A stretch of DNA of 64,000 nt from Parascedosporium putredinis (GCA_949357655.1 CASHTG010000001.1:3968001-4032000); one strand, 5' to 3'. Positions 33,139 through 46,636 are shown, numbered from the stretch's first letter. Translations and numbers: made by a program. Notes: a model not told the origin generated them from the letters alone.

Positions 33139-34595
33139 CTACTTGGTCTCATCACGGACATCTGTCCAACTCCTTCCACGATCATCATCCTCGGGCGAGC
33201 TTTTGTCCACCGAGCTTTCGTCGCGGGAGGAGGCGCCTCGCTCGTCCCTCCAAGGGTGGTGCTCATCGCTTTCGTCAACGCAGGGTAAGTCCGTCTCGAC
33301 GGTGGGCAGCCGAAACTCGGACTGACGAGCAGCCCCATCTGCGTCGCTGTCGCCATCGCCGTCGCCATTCTCGTCATCTTCATTGGGGCTGAGCATGCCC
33401 GAGGGATCGCCGGCGCAGAGGCTATCAAAGGTCACGCCCGTCGTAGTTCTCCTTATCGGTTGAGGGGAAAAGGGCCGCACACCCCTGGAACGGTTGAAGT
33501 CGGAAAAGATGCTGTCAGAGTCAGATGGCCGGGGAGGAGGAGGGCCACCACCTTCCGTACTAGCAACGCCAGCCAGGCTCTGGTAGCGCTCACCGTCTCC
33601 CAGGGCATCCGAGCGATGACTATTAGCGCGGCCGGAATCTGAGCCGGAGTCGGCAAGGATGCTCTTAGGCGGAAGGATGCTGAAAAGCTTGGAGCCCTCG
33701 CCTCCCGGATTTCCCTGAGCGGGAAGCTCGTCGGGGGCAAACAGGTCAGTACCCTTTTCAAGGAGGTCGTCGAGACCGCCACCAGTCCAACCCTTACGGG
33801 CGAGGGACTCAAAGATGTCAACCTCGGCGCGAACAAGGCTACAGGACGCATCCAAGATTTTGTTGCTGGTCTCTTGGCTATCACGCAGGAGGGTGAGAGA
33901 GTGGTCGGCGTGTAGACTAGTTAGGCCATCAAGCTTGGTGGTTAGTTGGACCAGGTGGGCCCTAAACTTGGCTACATCGCGGCGCTTCTGCTTGTGGAGC
34001 TTTAACCCGTCCTTCTCCAGCTTGCGTATCTCCTTGCTCTGCGTCTTGACGGCCCTCTGGTAGCTCTCTTCCTCGTCGTCGACATCGTTCTGCCACTTAT
34101 CTAGCTCGTGAAGCAAGGGCACCTCGAAGTTGCGGTAGACAGTTTCGCTCAGGATCTGGTGGTGATTCGCGATGAGGTGATGCACGCCCGAGGCGCCGAT
34201 GAGCAGATCCGCCGTGCAGGTTCCCTTGGCCGTGAAGCTGGTGCTCAGCGAAGCTGCCGCGGCGGGGCCGATGGCGTCGGAGCGAGCCTCTTTTAACCGC
34301 GCGCACGATTCGAGGGCGGATCCAAAGGCGGAGGCGGCGGAGGAGAGGGTGGCGAGGGCGATCCGATAGGACTTTGCTGTCGCGATAAGGGCGGAATAGG
34401 CCTCCTGAGATTGCCCCAGGTCGGCTTTCGTGAGAACGGCATGGGCAGGTCGAGGAGGTGGGGGAGAGGCAGGTTGAAGCCAGCGAGAGGGTTCGCAGTC
34501 GAGGCGAGGGAATATGTGGGCGAGCTAGGGACGGGCGGGAGCTGCGACGGCGATGGCGATGGCGGCCGATGGTGGGCTGCGGTGGTGGCAGCCAT
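33139..34595 (-). CDS. IVY1: Ivy1-like inverse-BAR protein
   Basis: Yeast Ivy1 is an I-BAR protein at the vacuole and endosome that binds phospholipids, Ypt7-GTP and Vps33 and influences TORC1. Start at ATG 34595 (MAATTAAHHRPPSPSPSQLP); an upstream in-frame TTG is ignored. A Pro/Ser-rich N-terminus leads into a long helical BAR-like core (SQEAYSALIATAKSYRIAL, SGVHHLIANHHQILSETVY, EEESYQRAVKTQSKEIRKLE), a coiled-coil-rich region of about 220 residues, then an acidic Ser/Asp-rich tail. One A is missing in the run at 34425-34427 on the coding strand. No introns. Family assignment rests on the HHLIANHHQ... core and layout; a related fungal BAR protein is the alternative. Confidence 0.85.
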
Positions 34596-37211
34596 TTTCT
34601 TCTCCCTTTCTTCTGTTTGTTCCGCCCCCTTGGCCAAGATTTGTAGAGTTTGAGGAGGTTACGACTTTGGCTCTGGACGAGGCTGTTGGGGATGGATGTT
34701 TTGTTTACGATGGCAACGAGGGGAAAGACAGGGGTCAATTTGGTGATGTGGTGAACTGGGGTGGATTCTACGAGTGGAGCAGGAACTAGGCGATAATCGG
34801 ACCCGAGGTCAGGACCTCTTCCTAGCCGTCTGTTAATATTCAAGAGGAAAAGACGGCAAAATGGAAAATAGAAGGAGAGAGAAAAAGTCGTTGGGGATGC
34901 GGGGCCCGCGCGGGAAAAAAAGTTTGTCAAAATTCCGGGATAGATTTCGAAATAATTGTACCCGGGAGGATCTGGAGGCGACGGGCTTGGAGAGGGTAGA
35001 GTGGGAATTACGTGCAGTTGGAGGGTCCTATCCGTGCACGCTGGCGCATACAGCGGCAGCCAGGCAACGGCAGGAAGTCTTCGAAGCACCTTCTTCGGTT
35101 CAATGCTCAGCCAATTCCAGGCTACAGAGGATGGTAGGTGCAGCTTGGCCCTATTGTGCTCAGTGTGAACATTGAATAGAGTGGACCCTGCCCGCTCATT
35201 TGGCACATGCGAATGACATTCATCAGCACAAAAGCAGGGGTTCAGTGCGTCACAAGCCCAGTTCCATAGTTTAGCACCACTAAAGGCGGTGAGATTCGTC
35301 AAACTGGCAGAATCCCCGAGGTGCTCTTCAATCAATCTTGGGACTTCCACTTCGGCATTCCTATCACCAGTCCACCACAATTTCCGGTCTCCCAAGGCCA
35401 AAAATGGAACTTGAGAATGATCCACCAGGATCCATTCTTCCCACCAAATGCACCTCTAAATCGTGTTTGTTCCTATACACTCTAGGTTATTTTCAAAAGG
35501 CTGCTCTTCGGTAGCCTGCGGACCAACCATTTTTCTTGCCTTAGAATTCAGATCTCCGGCAAAGACCTATTACTAGCTTGCCCCCAAGTAGACGCCATCT
35601 GCAAGGGCTTCACGCGACCCGATCGAGTGCGCAAACGAGTCCCGCGTGAGAGAAACTTCGCCCCCACGTGCTTCAAAACTGATCCGGTTCCGTGCCTCCA
35701 GTGGCCTTTGCTATCTAGCCAGTCTTGCCAGTCCTATGGGAAAGGGTGTAGGGAGCTTGCCTTGATTCCATAAATACCTAGATGGGTATTCTTTATCCCG
35801 CATCACTCGTAATTGCAATTATTTCCCCGTGAAGAGGAACGAGAAGCATAAGAGAATCATAGTTGGCAAGACGCACTGATTCTTTCACAGAAAATGACCA
35901 TGGCTGAAATAAACCTGAACACGCTAGGTATTTCAAATGGGAGGTAAGGCAACCGTCGGGTTCAATTTTCACCAGAATACTCACCAGGCGCAATCGTCAA
36001 GCCGAGGAGAGTTTTTCAAATCATCAACCAGGCTCATTACAAATGTAGGGAGCAGGCGTCCTCATTTACAGTGGAGTGAGCATTGGTGGGAGGGAGAGGC
36101 TCAGAGCATACATAGATCCATGCACAGCGTGATTGATACATCGCATCGTAGCCGCTTTCTATCCGTCATTGATTCGCAAAGAATAGGTTCGTCTACTAAT
36201 AATCGATAGATCAATGTGTTTTCAATGTCTCCCTCATGTCTCAGAGCTTAATCCCCCACCTTTGACCTGTGTTATTATAGGGCTGGGCCGAGCACCGAAT
36301 CTAGTGAAATCTAGTGTACTAGGGCTCTATAGATCCATCAACTCAAATCCCTCGGCATCATCGGAGTTGTCTGGACTTTCGTCAGTAGGGGGACCTTGAC
36401 AAAGGGGAAGAAGAAAAAGAAGTCTTCCATCTCGAGAACAATCGATTTGGAATTTTCCCGCTTCGGCGGCGCAGTTATCAAGCCATACCCATGCTAGCGC
36501 GATCAGTCATCATCCCGGCGGACGAACAGGAAACCCGGAGCCAGCAAAGAGGATACGAAGGTAACGCCGCGGCCTCGGACGACATAAACCTTCCGGGGCT
36601 GTTCCTCACTGAAATAACCCGAAACATGCACGTGAAATGAACAGAGCGCCCCACTGCAGTGCACGTTCGGCCATCCCGCCCCACGCTCACAAATGCTTCC
36701 CTTCCTTCCTTTGGCCGGCGCCGCACTCGCCTTCAATTCGTCGCATGATGAGGTCATTGCCGGCACACCTTCGTCAATGCTCCCAGCGACCTGAGCCTCG
36801 GAGCTTTTTTCGCAGCAAGCACGAGCACCTTCGCAACCCATTCCAATTTTTTTATGTTTAAACTATTACATACCCACCAACGCAAATAATTTGGAATGCT
36901 GCCATGTCCGTATAAGGCCATTTCCCCGTTTCTCCCGTGTCGGATTAGAAATGCTTGCAAGGCTGGTGCGCGCCCGGCTGCGCTTGCCTTCTTACAAAAG
37001 GTGTGATGTTTCCTTTTTCCCCCTTCCCGCTCTCTTGTGTCCCGATTGCTTCAGGATTCATGAACAAGGCCCATAATAAACTAATATTAACGAACTATCC
37101 CTCGTTTTGTTTTCACCCCAACAACAGCCCTCATCTAAGCTCCTCTTACCCTCCTTCATCACAACCTCCACCATCCTCTGCCTCACCCTCACCCAACCCC
37201 AAGCTCTCACC
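34596..37211. other. intergenic, no gene supported
   Basis: 2.6 kb. The left part is the IVY1 promoter side; the right part, pyrimidine-rich near 37090-37211, is the DUF4336 leader. A 442-codon minus-strand frame enters from IVY1 (34097-35425) but reads as low-complexity noncoding translation. The middle has no repeats of note. Confidence 0.45.
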
Positions 37212-38096
37212 ATGACGTCCTCCACCCAGCAACAGCAGACGTCCTCCGCCTCCAAAGCCTCGGCCAAACTCATCCCCTCCAACCCTTCCGAAGTCACCGT
37301 CATCCGCTCCGTCACGCCCAACATCACCACCGTCTCTCTCCCTTCACCCGCGGCGGCGTCGCCGCCATAGGCGGTCGCGCCACCCTCGTCCGCCTCTCCG
37401 ACGGCTCTCTCGCCGTCTTCTCCCCGTCGCCCTCACCCCTGCCATCCGGTCCGCCCTCGCCGACCTCGCTCTGCGCCCGGACCCTTCCGTGTCCTACATT
37501 ATCGCCCCCGACATCGAGCACCACATCTTCATCTCCGACTGGAAGCGCGAGTGGCCTGCCGCCCGTCTGCTCGGCCCCGAGGGCCTCCCCGAAAAACGCG
37601 CCCGCTCCGATCCCGAGTTCTCCACCTTTGACGTCGTGTACACCCGCGCCGCCAAAAGGCCGGCGGCAAGGTGCCCGTGGATCAGGCCTTTGACCACGAC
37701 TTCGAGGTCGAGTACGTTGACGCCCACCCAAACCGTGAGCTTGTCTTCTACTACAAGCCCGACCGCGTGCTCATCCAGGCCGACCTAATGTTCAACCTCC
37801 CTGCCACTGAGCAGTACTCTCGTGCCGGCCCCGGCAGCCATGGAAACTCTCTCGTCAACAAAATCTTCGCCGCCATTGGCCGGACCGACGGAGACCTGAC
37901 CTGGGCGAGAAGGGTCATGTGGTATGCATTTTCAAGAGGGGACCGGGACGGCTTCAATGCAAGCATCCGGCGGATCTCGTCTTGGGATTTCGAGACCATC
38001 ATACCCTGCCATGGAGATTCCATGATAGGCGATGGTAAGGAGAGGTTTGCACGATTATTCGAGTGGCACCTAGAAGGTGATAAAAAGACGAAATAG
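37212..38096 (+). CDS. DUF4336 metallo-beta-lactamase-like protein
   Basis: Member of the DUF4336 family, related to the metallo-beta-lactamase fold, function unknown. Start at ATG 37212 (MTSSTQQQQTSSASKASAKL) after a pyrimidine-rich leader. Family motifs appear in order: VTVIRSVTPNITTVSLPFTR, AIGGRATLVRLSDGSLAVFS, IIAPDIEHHIFISDWKREWP, LLGPEGLPEKRA, EYVDAHPNRELVFYYKPDRV, LIQADLMFNLPATEQYSR, FETIIPCHGDSM. The last HGD and the earlier EHH resemble metal-ligand positions. Three frame breaks sit in runs at 37340-37342 (C), 37422-37425 (C) and 37654-37657 (A); each is cured by one added base. No introns; about 295 residues. Confidence 0.88.
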
Positions 38097-38345
38097 ACTG
38101 TGTGGGCTCTAAACTATTCATCTCTTGTTCTTTCTTTTCCCCCTTTGTATAAATACTCAAGGTGCTGCGAGCGCCAGCAGCACCTAATCATAATATACCT
38201 TGCTATCGTCATTCTTCTTCCACTACACGACTTAGCCCCAAGTGATACCCGTTACCCCATAATCGCGTCCCGAGCTTTAGCAGCCTCTTCTTCCATAAAG
38301 TCATACACACGGACCTAACCACTACCTCCATCTGCGTCGTCGCTA

Positions 38346-41244
38346 CTAGCTATCTTTCGCCGTCGACTGCTTAAGAATAAATCTACCATTTCCTTGCTCC
38401 CCGATGTTGGTGTGCTCGGCGCCCAAACGGAAATTTCCCCTTTGGTTTTTTTCACTCGAGTTCGCGAGTGCTTCACCTCCTGACTTCAACCTATTCAAAT
38501 GCTCTGTTGTGCTCGACGGTGCATTCGATCTCGGCTCGGGCCGCGGCCTGCGCGCCAGCCGGATCCCTGGCCGCCTCGCTAGTCCGGTACACGGACTTTC
38601 ATCCGGCCTATATTCCCTTGGACGAGGTAACGATAACATCGACTTGCTGCTGTTCGAATCGCCCGGGATCCGTAGGTTGGAAAAAGAGGATGCTGGTCTC
38701 ATGCTACTTCTCACCGGCACTACAGGGGCCTGATGATTAGATAGAGCATCGGAATGTGGTGCTGAATTTAGCTCGGGCCTCATATTCTCGTCCCCCGGCC
38801 CGGCTCAGGCTTCAAACCCTCCATCTCACCCTGCCGCTGACATATACTGGTATTTCTCGTAGCTGTGGGAGACTCCGTCGAGGCCAACATCGCGCTCGAC
38901 TCCCCCAGCACCGGGCTTGCCATAATCCCCCAGTCTGAGCTTTCATTCTCCGCCCCTTGTCGAACATGAGTCGTTACTCTTAGGGCTATCGGCGCGTCCT
39001 CTTGCGTGGCACATGGGCTCGAAGGGACCAGCCCATATGGCCCTGCATTTCTAGGGCTTGCCATTTTAGACGAAAGCCAGCCCTTCCACTCAATCGAGCT
39101 AGTGCTAGAGACGGCCCTGGTTTGCTTTCGGCTAGTGCGGGGGTTGACTCGCTCATATATATTGTAGCAGTGCCGTATGGCGATGGTGGCATTCCGTATG
39201 AGGGCGTTACGTTGGGCATCGCTTGCCCATCGTGAAGACTCGAACCAGAGGAGTAGACGCTTGAAGTGTAGCCTTGCATTCCTGCACTAGAACCTTGGCC
39301 GCTCGCGCATCTTGGTGGGTAGCTAAGCTTCGACATGAAAGGCGCGTATTCTAGTTCTGCCGCCCAAGAAGTCTCCGCCGCGATCAATGCTTCCTGTAAA
39401 CTCCGTCTATACGGACTAGCCGTCCTGAATAGGAAGTTGTCTGGACTTCCCAACAAAGTCGCTGGGGCTACAGATGGAGCCTTTGCTGACCGCACTCCGC
39501 CGTAGTCCTCTTCACCACACTGCCGATTGAAGAAGCTCGGCTTCTTTGAATCGTCGAGCGCTCACCTAGAAAGGCGCCTTTGCTCTCACAGTGGCCGAAG
39601 AAGACATCATCTTCCATATTCACGCAGCGTATTGTTGAGGGCGATTCGTGTTCATTCACTCCTCGCTTTGGTCGGTTATATTGTGCGGTTTTCTCTGGCT
39701 GAGATATAAGTGGCCTGTCCGACTCCGCTTGGCTGCGGCCTAGCTTTGTGTCCCGTTTCATAAGCGCCGAATATACCCGGTCACTATCTACAATGCGCCC
39801 GGGCCCATCCCCGAGAGGTTGGGGCTTCCGGAGGTGTTACAGAATCTTTGGGAAGTGGGGCGTAGCGCTGGCAGCCCGCCTTCTGTGATCACAGAAAGGC
39901 GCCGGCTTTGTAGTTCTAGCATGGAATCAGATGCCACTCTAGAATCGAGTTCGGGGTTTTGGGTTCTATGGGCATCCGGCCCTCGGCCACTGTGGAAGCT
40001 CTCGATGCTGCATTGGCGCGACTTTAACTGGGGATGTGATGGTAGCCGACGAAACGACGGCACGCGTGACGGAACCGTATGGACAGCGGATACGCGCGTA
40101 TCGTCCGCTTCGGCCGTGGGAGCAATGCTATAATCGCCTGGGTCTCTGGGAGGGGGCAAGTCCACGGTCGCGGTTGCAGGAGTAAATGCTCCACTGTGCT
40201 CACTTCTCTTCGTAAAATGCAGAAGCCTTTTCAACTTGTTCTTCCAGCCGATGGAACCACTTCTCGCTTTAGGCCGGAAGGCGCTTCTAGGGACTGATGC
40301 ATGGCTGCCCGGGACAATGGCCGATGGAACGGAGCTACCGTGACTAGCGCCGCGGCGGGATGCCCATGCCATTGATGATGCATTATCTCGTCCATTCCTC
40401 GAGCCGAACAGTCGAGAGCCGTATGACTTCAGGCGTTTCTGTTGTTGAGCTGTCTCCTGAAATATTTCTCGCGCCATCTCCACGGCTTTATCATTCTGCT
40501 GCTGAGTGAGGTTACGCCTACTCGACTGTACACGTGGCTGCAGGAAGCTCATCGACTTGGGAGCGCGTAGGAGCCGCCCCCGCTATCGGGACGTGAATTA
40601 TCTCTCTCTAGTGTAGGTTCCAAAGGCAGAGTATAATAATTAAAGCTTTGATATTCGGACCATGGGGTGTTTTTCATACATGGGGTTTCTGATGAGGAAG
40701 AACCCGCCCATGCCCCGGTAGACTTCGCCTTGCGTAGTAATCGATGGGAATGAGGAGATGAAACCGTGGAATTTCTCGAGCTGTGCGGGCACTTCTAGGA
40801 CCTAAATAAGTGGAGATTGTCCCCCTCTCGTCTATACGCATCCGCTTCGTCACACAGAGAGATTGTTGCATCGGAGGGTTGGGAACACAGAGTGATACCC
40901 GTGTTAGAGCACGAAGTCCCGCTGCCGCGCCGGATTAACCTTGGCCGGTAGGTGCGCAGCTCAGGGAGAACCGACTCTGACGTTGGGAATCTCACACTAG
41001 AGACATGGCGGAATGGTTCCCGGTGGCCATGGCCGCCCCTCTTACACGCGTAGCTCTCTGCTGTGGACCCTGTGGGTTCCCTCTGGTTAGTTCGCGCAAA
41101 GGATACAGCGGCCGCGATGCGAGCATCTCGATAAGAATCATTGGGATCAATATGCTTTAGTTCCCTTTCCGGGCGGTGAACCGATGCCGCAGATTTGCTT
41201 CGGACCAAGCCACGCCTTGGTTGAGGATTGCTTCGGTGCCGCAT
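38346..41244 (-). CDS. conserved fungal Ser-rich protein, uncharacterised
   Basis: Long intrinsically disordered fungal protein of unknown function. I recall the general type (a basic N-terminus with RSKSAxSV, later a KSMSFL segment) but no role. The ATG at 41244 (MRHRSNPQPRRGLVRSKSA) is used; the frame opens a few codons earlier with GTG. The product reads through at least six frame segments: GITLCSQPSDATISLCDEAD, RNSTVSSPHSHRLLRKAKS, SEYQSFNYYTLPLEPTLERD, KSMSF-like SMSFLQPRVQSSRRNLTQQQ, EMAREIFQETAQQQKRLKSY, GSIGWKNKLKRLLHFTKRS, and on to a Ser/Pro-rich C-terminus with stop at 38346. No introns are needed. Breaks near 40800, 40540, 39790, 39500, 39000 and 38790 were not all resolved to one base. 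Gap to the DUF4336 stop is 249 bp, tail to tail. Confidence 0.7.
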
Positions 41245-42223
41245 CGACGAGCTCACCAGGGTGTTCCGTTGGGCACGGTATGGGTTCAGAAGGATGACAA
41301 AAAAAAAAGAGAAAGTCCCACCCGTTTCCTAAAGAAAAGAAAAGGATCTAGGCCCACTGGGTACGGATAAATAGTGAATAGGAGTGACAATGTCCATGAA
41401 TATTAGCAGGTTGATAGGCTAGAGTAACCGCGACAATAGTCTCGTTCGCAGGATCACGATGATGGCAATATTCCAAAAGGTCTAGCCTAAGATGTTGTTG
41501 CTTTAATGACAATGGAACATGAGACTCAACTTGGACGTGGGGTTCAATCCCAGAAGTATCGGCGGTGGGTAGAGCCAGCAGACTTTCCCTTCCCTTCTCG
41601 TCTTGGGTCGCTCATCCCGACGGGCGTCACTGCTTATCCCGGCGTGGATCGCCCCTTCTTAACTTCTAACCCCCTCACCTTAGTGATCCCACCAGACGCT
41701 AGTTGACGGTGGCTCAGTGGGCTCCTGCTCCTGTTCTGTGAGAAAAGGAAGAGGGCTGGAGCTATGAAGTGCCGTTTACTACTGGAGACGCGGTGGGGAG
41801 ACCTGACTTCAAGTTCAAGTAGTGCTGAGGTTCTTCTGTTGGCACTTAGGCGTTCTACAAGGGGGTACCGGAACCGGGTTGAGGAGTTCTTATTGGAAAC
41901 TTCAATGTCAGCGATGGACAAGGCTGCAATGTGAAGTTGGAGGCATTATCACCAGGGGATCAACCGGAAGAGCTAGGAACGTGGCATGTTCTTTGAAATA
42001 AATATGCACCGCATTGTATTGCGCTATCTGAGCAACCTTGAAAATACAACACAAAGTATGCACCAAACCGACCATGAAAACAATAATACCCTAAGACCGG
42101 CGTATATCAGACACAGGACATATGAGACCCAAACAAAAGTCAAATCCAGCCATAACAGGCAACAAAGAAAAGGAAGGTAGTATGAATGCCGAGGTATGCA
42201 TGTGGGGAAGAGAAGCAGGTTGA
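41245..42223. other. intergenic, Ser-rich gene promoter and protease 3' flank
   Basis: About 980 bp between two minus-strand genes, with no gene supported. It contains a 12-base A run near 41300 and an AT-rich part near 41980-42080 that is likely the protease gene 3' end. Confidence 0.4.
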
Positions 42224-43842
42224 TTAGGCCTCGAGGTTCTTGAGGAACTTGGTAATCTCCTCCTCAACCATGTCGTGAACCTTGGCGCCGAGCTTGTCAG
42301 CAATGTGCGCGAATTCCTCAGCACCCTTGGAGACATGGAGGGACAGGTTCTCAATGTCGTCGGAGAGGGTAGAAGCCGACTTGACCTTGTAGCCACCCTG
42401 GTCGACGATGCTGGTGTAGTTGCTGCAGCCACCACCGTTCCAGGCGAGCAAGTTGGGGGTGTCCTTGGGGAGATCGGTGAGGGTACCCTCGGTGGCGATC
42501 TGGAGAAGGGTAGCCTTCAACTTGGCGGGGGTAAGGGGAGAGTAGAACTCGGATCCAATGGCGGGCTGGAGCGAGAGGTAATAGGCGAGAAGGCCAGCAA
42601 TGTGGGGCGAGGCCATGGAAGTACCAGAGATGGTGTTGACAGCATACTTGGAGCCGATCCAGGTAGACTGGATGCTGAGGCCGGGGGCGAAGATGTCAGT
42701 GCACTTGCCCCAGTTGGAGAAGTAGGCACGGCTGTCATCGAGAGCAGAGGCACCGACAGTGACGGCCTTGTTCGCGGCAGCGGGGAGTAGTTGCAGGCAT
42801 CAGCGTTGTCGTTGCCAGCAGCGACAGCGAAGTGGATGCCAGCGTCGACGGCAGCATTGACCACGCGGTCGAGGGCCTCGGTCTTGCCACCGCCAAGAGA
42901 CATGTTCGCCACCGAACCCTTGAAACCCTTGCGCTTGCCCTTCTGGGCGAGCTCAACCTGCTCGAGATGGGCGTTGGCAGCAAACTCGACACCCTTGACT
43001 ACATCAGACATGGTGCCAGATCCGTTGGACCTGAGGACCTTGACGGCATAGACGTGAGCCTTCTTCGCAACACCGTACTTCTTTCCGGCGACGGTACCAG
43101 AGCAGTGAGTACCGTGACCATTGCCATCGATGTCATCGTCGCCAGAGGGGATAGTCTTGCCCCACTTGGCACGGCCCTCGAAGTCGACGTGGTCGATGTT
43201 GGTACCGGTATCAATCACATAGGCGTCAACACCCTCACCACCATCGGCAGTATAGAGATACTTGTTGAAGGTGCCGAAAGAGAGAGTATTGCGGTGGGAG
43301 ATACGAGCAAGACCCCAGGGGGCATTCTTCTCGGTCTCACCATCACACTCATCCTTGGCGGGGACGGGAATCATGGTGTGGACAATGGAGTCCTTCTCAA
43401 TGAACTCGATCTAAAGAGAGAATTCTCAATCAGTATTTGACATGGAAAGAGGGGGGCCGAAAATCGGAAGTTTGCTTACATCGGGGTGTCGGCGGACTTG
43501 CTCGATCACATCCTCGTCGAAATGGCCAGCATAGCCCAAGAAGTCGTCCGAGATCTTGTAGATGTGCTTAATTCCGCTGAAGATATCAGCGCTGCCGCCA
43601 CTGCGCTTTCGGAGTTCCAACCTCCGCTCCTCGCCGTCGTTGTGAAGGTCCTGGATCCATGAGTGATGGTCCGAGACGGCGGCGGCGGAAACATCCTTCT
43701 TGAACTTGATGATGTAGTGACCGGGGATGGTCTCAGCGCTTGTGGAGGAAAGAATAGGCGCAGCTCCGTCATGAACGGTCTCAACGTTCATGGGAGTGGC
43801 CGCAGCCAAGGTGGCGAGGAAGATGACGGCGGAGAGCTTCAT
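42224..43842 (-). CDS. PRB1: cerevisin-type vacuolar serine protease (proteinase B)
   Basis: Subtilisin-family endopeptidase of the vacuole lumen, active in autophagic body breakdown and protein turnover. ATG 43842 starts a signal peptide (MKLSAVIFLATLAAATP), followed by an inhibitor-I9 propeptide (IPGHYIIKFKKD). Exon 1 is 43842-43480, intron 43411-43479, exon 2 43410-42224. The catalytic triad is present: Asp in YVIDTGTNIDHVDFEG, His in GNGHGTHCSGTVAGKKYGVA, Ser in GTSMASPHIAGL, plus the oxyanion Asn in VAAGNDNADACNYSP. One G (C on the coding strand) is missing from the run at 42782-42785, breaking the frame just before the serine block. The C-terminal helical tail ending FLKNLEA is typical of fungal vacuolar orthologues. 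About 525 residues. Confidence 0.95.
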
Positions 43843-46636
43843 GATGAAACAAGGCCGGGATGTGATCGGAGTCGGAAAGAGGTTCTTGGGTTGAGTGTCT
43901 ACCTGCGACTTGCGGCAGCTGGGAATGCCGAAAAGACGAATAAAGAAAAAAGGAAGAAAAAGGAGAACAGAGAAACGAAACAAACGAGGAGGGTTCGATA
44001 TTTGAGGACGGGAGGAGATGCGAATGGTTGCTTGAGAGGAAGAAGGAGGAGAGATGGAGGATGCTAATTGAACCGAAGGAGGAGTTGGGGGAAGCGTCGG
44101 CTAGATAAGCGGCGAGACAAGAGGGACAGTGCAAGCACGGAGTACCCCGTCACCCTCCGATGTTGCCTCATCAGCGTTCGCTGTGACGCATTCTCCGAAT
44201 CCAGGCAGCCCGTGCTGGGGAGGCTGACCTCTTCGAAAACGGTCTAGCGTCGTGTCTCAGCCAATAACTGTCGCCCCCTGGTTTCCTCGGCGATGCGATA
44301 CGCGAGAATATTCCTGACCCGAGAGTATCAATGCCTGCCCTCTCATTCTCACAATGATGAAGGCAAGCGGTTTCCTTGTCTTTACGAACGAGGACGAGGA
44401 AAAAATTAAGAAATTTTTGAATGACATTTATCGTCAATTTCCCTCTCCATATTCTTCGCCCCCAAAATTCGGCTCTTGCCCTTCCGGAATAAATGCCATG
44501 TCTTCGATGGCGAAGAGACTAACGCCACTTGGGGCAGCCCGGCTCCCTCTCCTGAACCTGGGGGCTCTTCATCCATCAGGGTGATTGGTACCTCAACGCC
44601 TTTATCGAGGTACACGTGAGCATTGAAGCGGAGCATTGCGGACGCTATCGGGGTGGCACACAGTGGGCGAATTATCGCTAGGAACAATAGGTCGACGTCA
44701 TGCTAATCGCCTGGGGGAGGGAAGATAACCGGAGCTCTCTATGCAGGTTTGGGCACTGTGTGCTTGTACCCATCACTGTTCCCCCACTTCCCATCTCGCC
44801 TGCCTTCCTCAGCCAGGCCATGGGCCCAGATCTCAGGCTGGTTCCCCAGACGGAACGAGATTCTGTACCTGCTGACCACCTGCACGCGTGAACGAATCAT
44901 TGCTACCCCTGCGCCGCAACAGACAGAGGGAGCTCATTGCCCAGTTCGAGCTGGGAAGCTGGGAAGCTGGGAAGCTGGAAGCTTGAAGAAAGGGGAGTTG
45001 GTTCCTCGCCCCGTGAGGTTTGCACGTCCGCGTCAAGCTCTACTATCTCCGAGCTCGGATTGAGCCCGATCTCGCGTGCGTCGTCTGAAAGCGGACAGCG
45101 CTATCTCAATTCAGAAAAGCCGTTTTGGTTGGCGCTTTCTTCTTCAGATGCACCTCGCCAAAGTGACTCCCTTCCTCCCCACACCTCCAGAGTCGCCTTT
45201 ATCGCATTTCAGTTGAGTGGGGAAGCTTGGTAATGTCGGGAGGGGTAAGTAGTACCTGGGGCTCGATGAGCTGGCAATATGAGTGACCGCCCATTGTTGC
45301 TTGCTAGACATCTCTGCTCTGCTGGCGTTGCTTTTGTGGCTTCTGTCTGACAGCGAACCTGGAGCTTCTCCTCCACCAAGGTGAAATCGACAGGGTTTTA
45401 GGCGTTTTAATACTGGGTTTTGCCCGTTTTTACTTTCTTGGTCGACCGTGTCACAGCACCAGCCAGGGCGTGACAGCCGAACAATCAAGGCGGCGGGCCT
45501 GAGGTTCATCCGAAACAAGCAAGGCCGATCATTCGACGACGTCATCAAGTTCAGTGTTCTTCTTGTTGCAGGGACTCCTACTCCCCTGAAGCCGAAGAGC
45601 AGCACATTTTGCACCTCTTCGAACTGAATAACGAGCAAGGCTGTCCAATCATTCACGAGTGCTTTCCTTGCCTCGTTCTCCATCTGCCTTCTGCCTTCTC
45701 GATCGGGGCCAGCGTGGAGGCAGGAGGAAGGGGAGAAAGCTTGGTTTTGTGCTCAGTGTACCAGGGAATATGTAGGATCAACCAATGGATTTTTTTGCGG
45801 TATTCGCGGTATTATGAGCTCAAAGATACCTCGGTATGCATCAAATGAATGGATCCGTGGAGGGATAGGATGGATTTAAACTCCCACAAACCCCCTCAAA
45901 CGAGAGCAAGTTTGCTTCTCTCAACACTTCAGGCAGGCTGTGATTTCGAGTACCTGTCGGGGCTGTACTCCAACTGGCCCAGCTTCCGCACTGTGGCCTT
46001 AAACTGTTGCCTAAACGCTCAATGGCCTCACCAATCCAAGCATCCTTGAGCTCCGTGTGGCGTGGGGTATCAAGTGTGGCTATGCTCAGCAGCGAACGCG
46101 GGGCTGGGTTTGAGGATACTCACTGCGGGGCGCCTAACGCTCAGTGCGTTCTCTAGGGATTCGGTCAGCGAATTGAACCAGCAATGGAATGTAGCCAGGC
46201 AAGCCAGGGAGGGCAGAATACTATGTGCTAGTGCTACTCGTGCCCCACGGGCAAGGCTGACGCGAAACTGGTGAAATCGGTAGTGGTTATCGTCCTGCTT
46301 ATCTCATGAGCTCATCTGTCTCTCTCTGTATGGTAACCCTCACAAGCTTCACTCTATTCATACGAAGCATTTTCGAAAAATTCGCGAAGCAATTGACTGC
46401 TTCCACTCGACTGCCCTCTCTTTCGTCCAACCCTCCGGAGTTTTCGGACTGAAGGTGGGCCACCCAGAGCTCCAAGGAGCCCCGCTGATCTCAGACATCT
46501 CCCGTTCAACACCACCGACGATAGCCTTTGTCGTTCATGATAATCTCACCTTGACACCATTTTGGGGCCCAGAACGGGCAGTCACCGCATGCCGAAACCT
46601 GTGATGTAGGAAGGGCCTAGCATCGGCATCGGTAAC
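43843..46636. other. intergenic between protease and BEACH genes
   Basis: 2.8 kb between divergent genes. The part next to the protease is pyrimidine-rich on its strand, a long 5' UTR or promoter. A tandem GGGAAGCT array lies at 44951-44984. A 179-codon minus-strand frame (45144-45683) starts with ATG but has no recognised features. A near-universal fungal promoter layout before BEACH is likely from 46300. Confidence 0.45.
44951..44984. repeat. tandem GCTGGGAA repeat
   Basis: Three to four copies of the 8-bp unit CTGGGAAG, ending in a diverged CTGGAAGCTT. A small minisatellite in intergenic DNA. Confidence 0.8.

Noticed and set aside
34097..35425. 442-codon minus-strand open frame
   Set aside because: It overlaps the IVY1 5' end in another frame and otherwise covers promoter DNA. 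The translation is low-complexity, with no family motif, and it ends in Arg/Pro runs typical of an out-of-frame shadow.
45144..45683. 179-codon minus-strand frame starting with ATG
   Set aside because: No recognised motif or composition signal; lies in probable promoter DNA upstream of the BEACH gene. Kept only as a remark.
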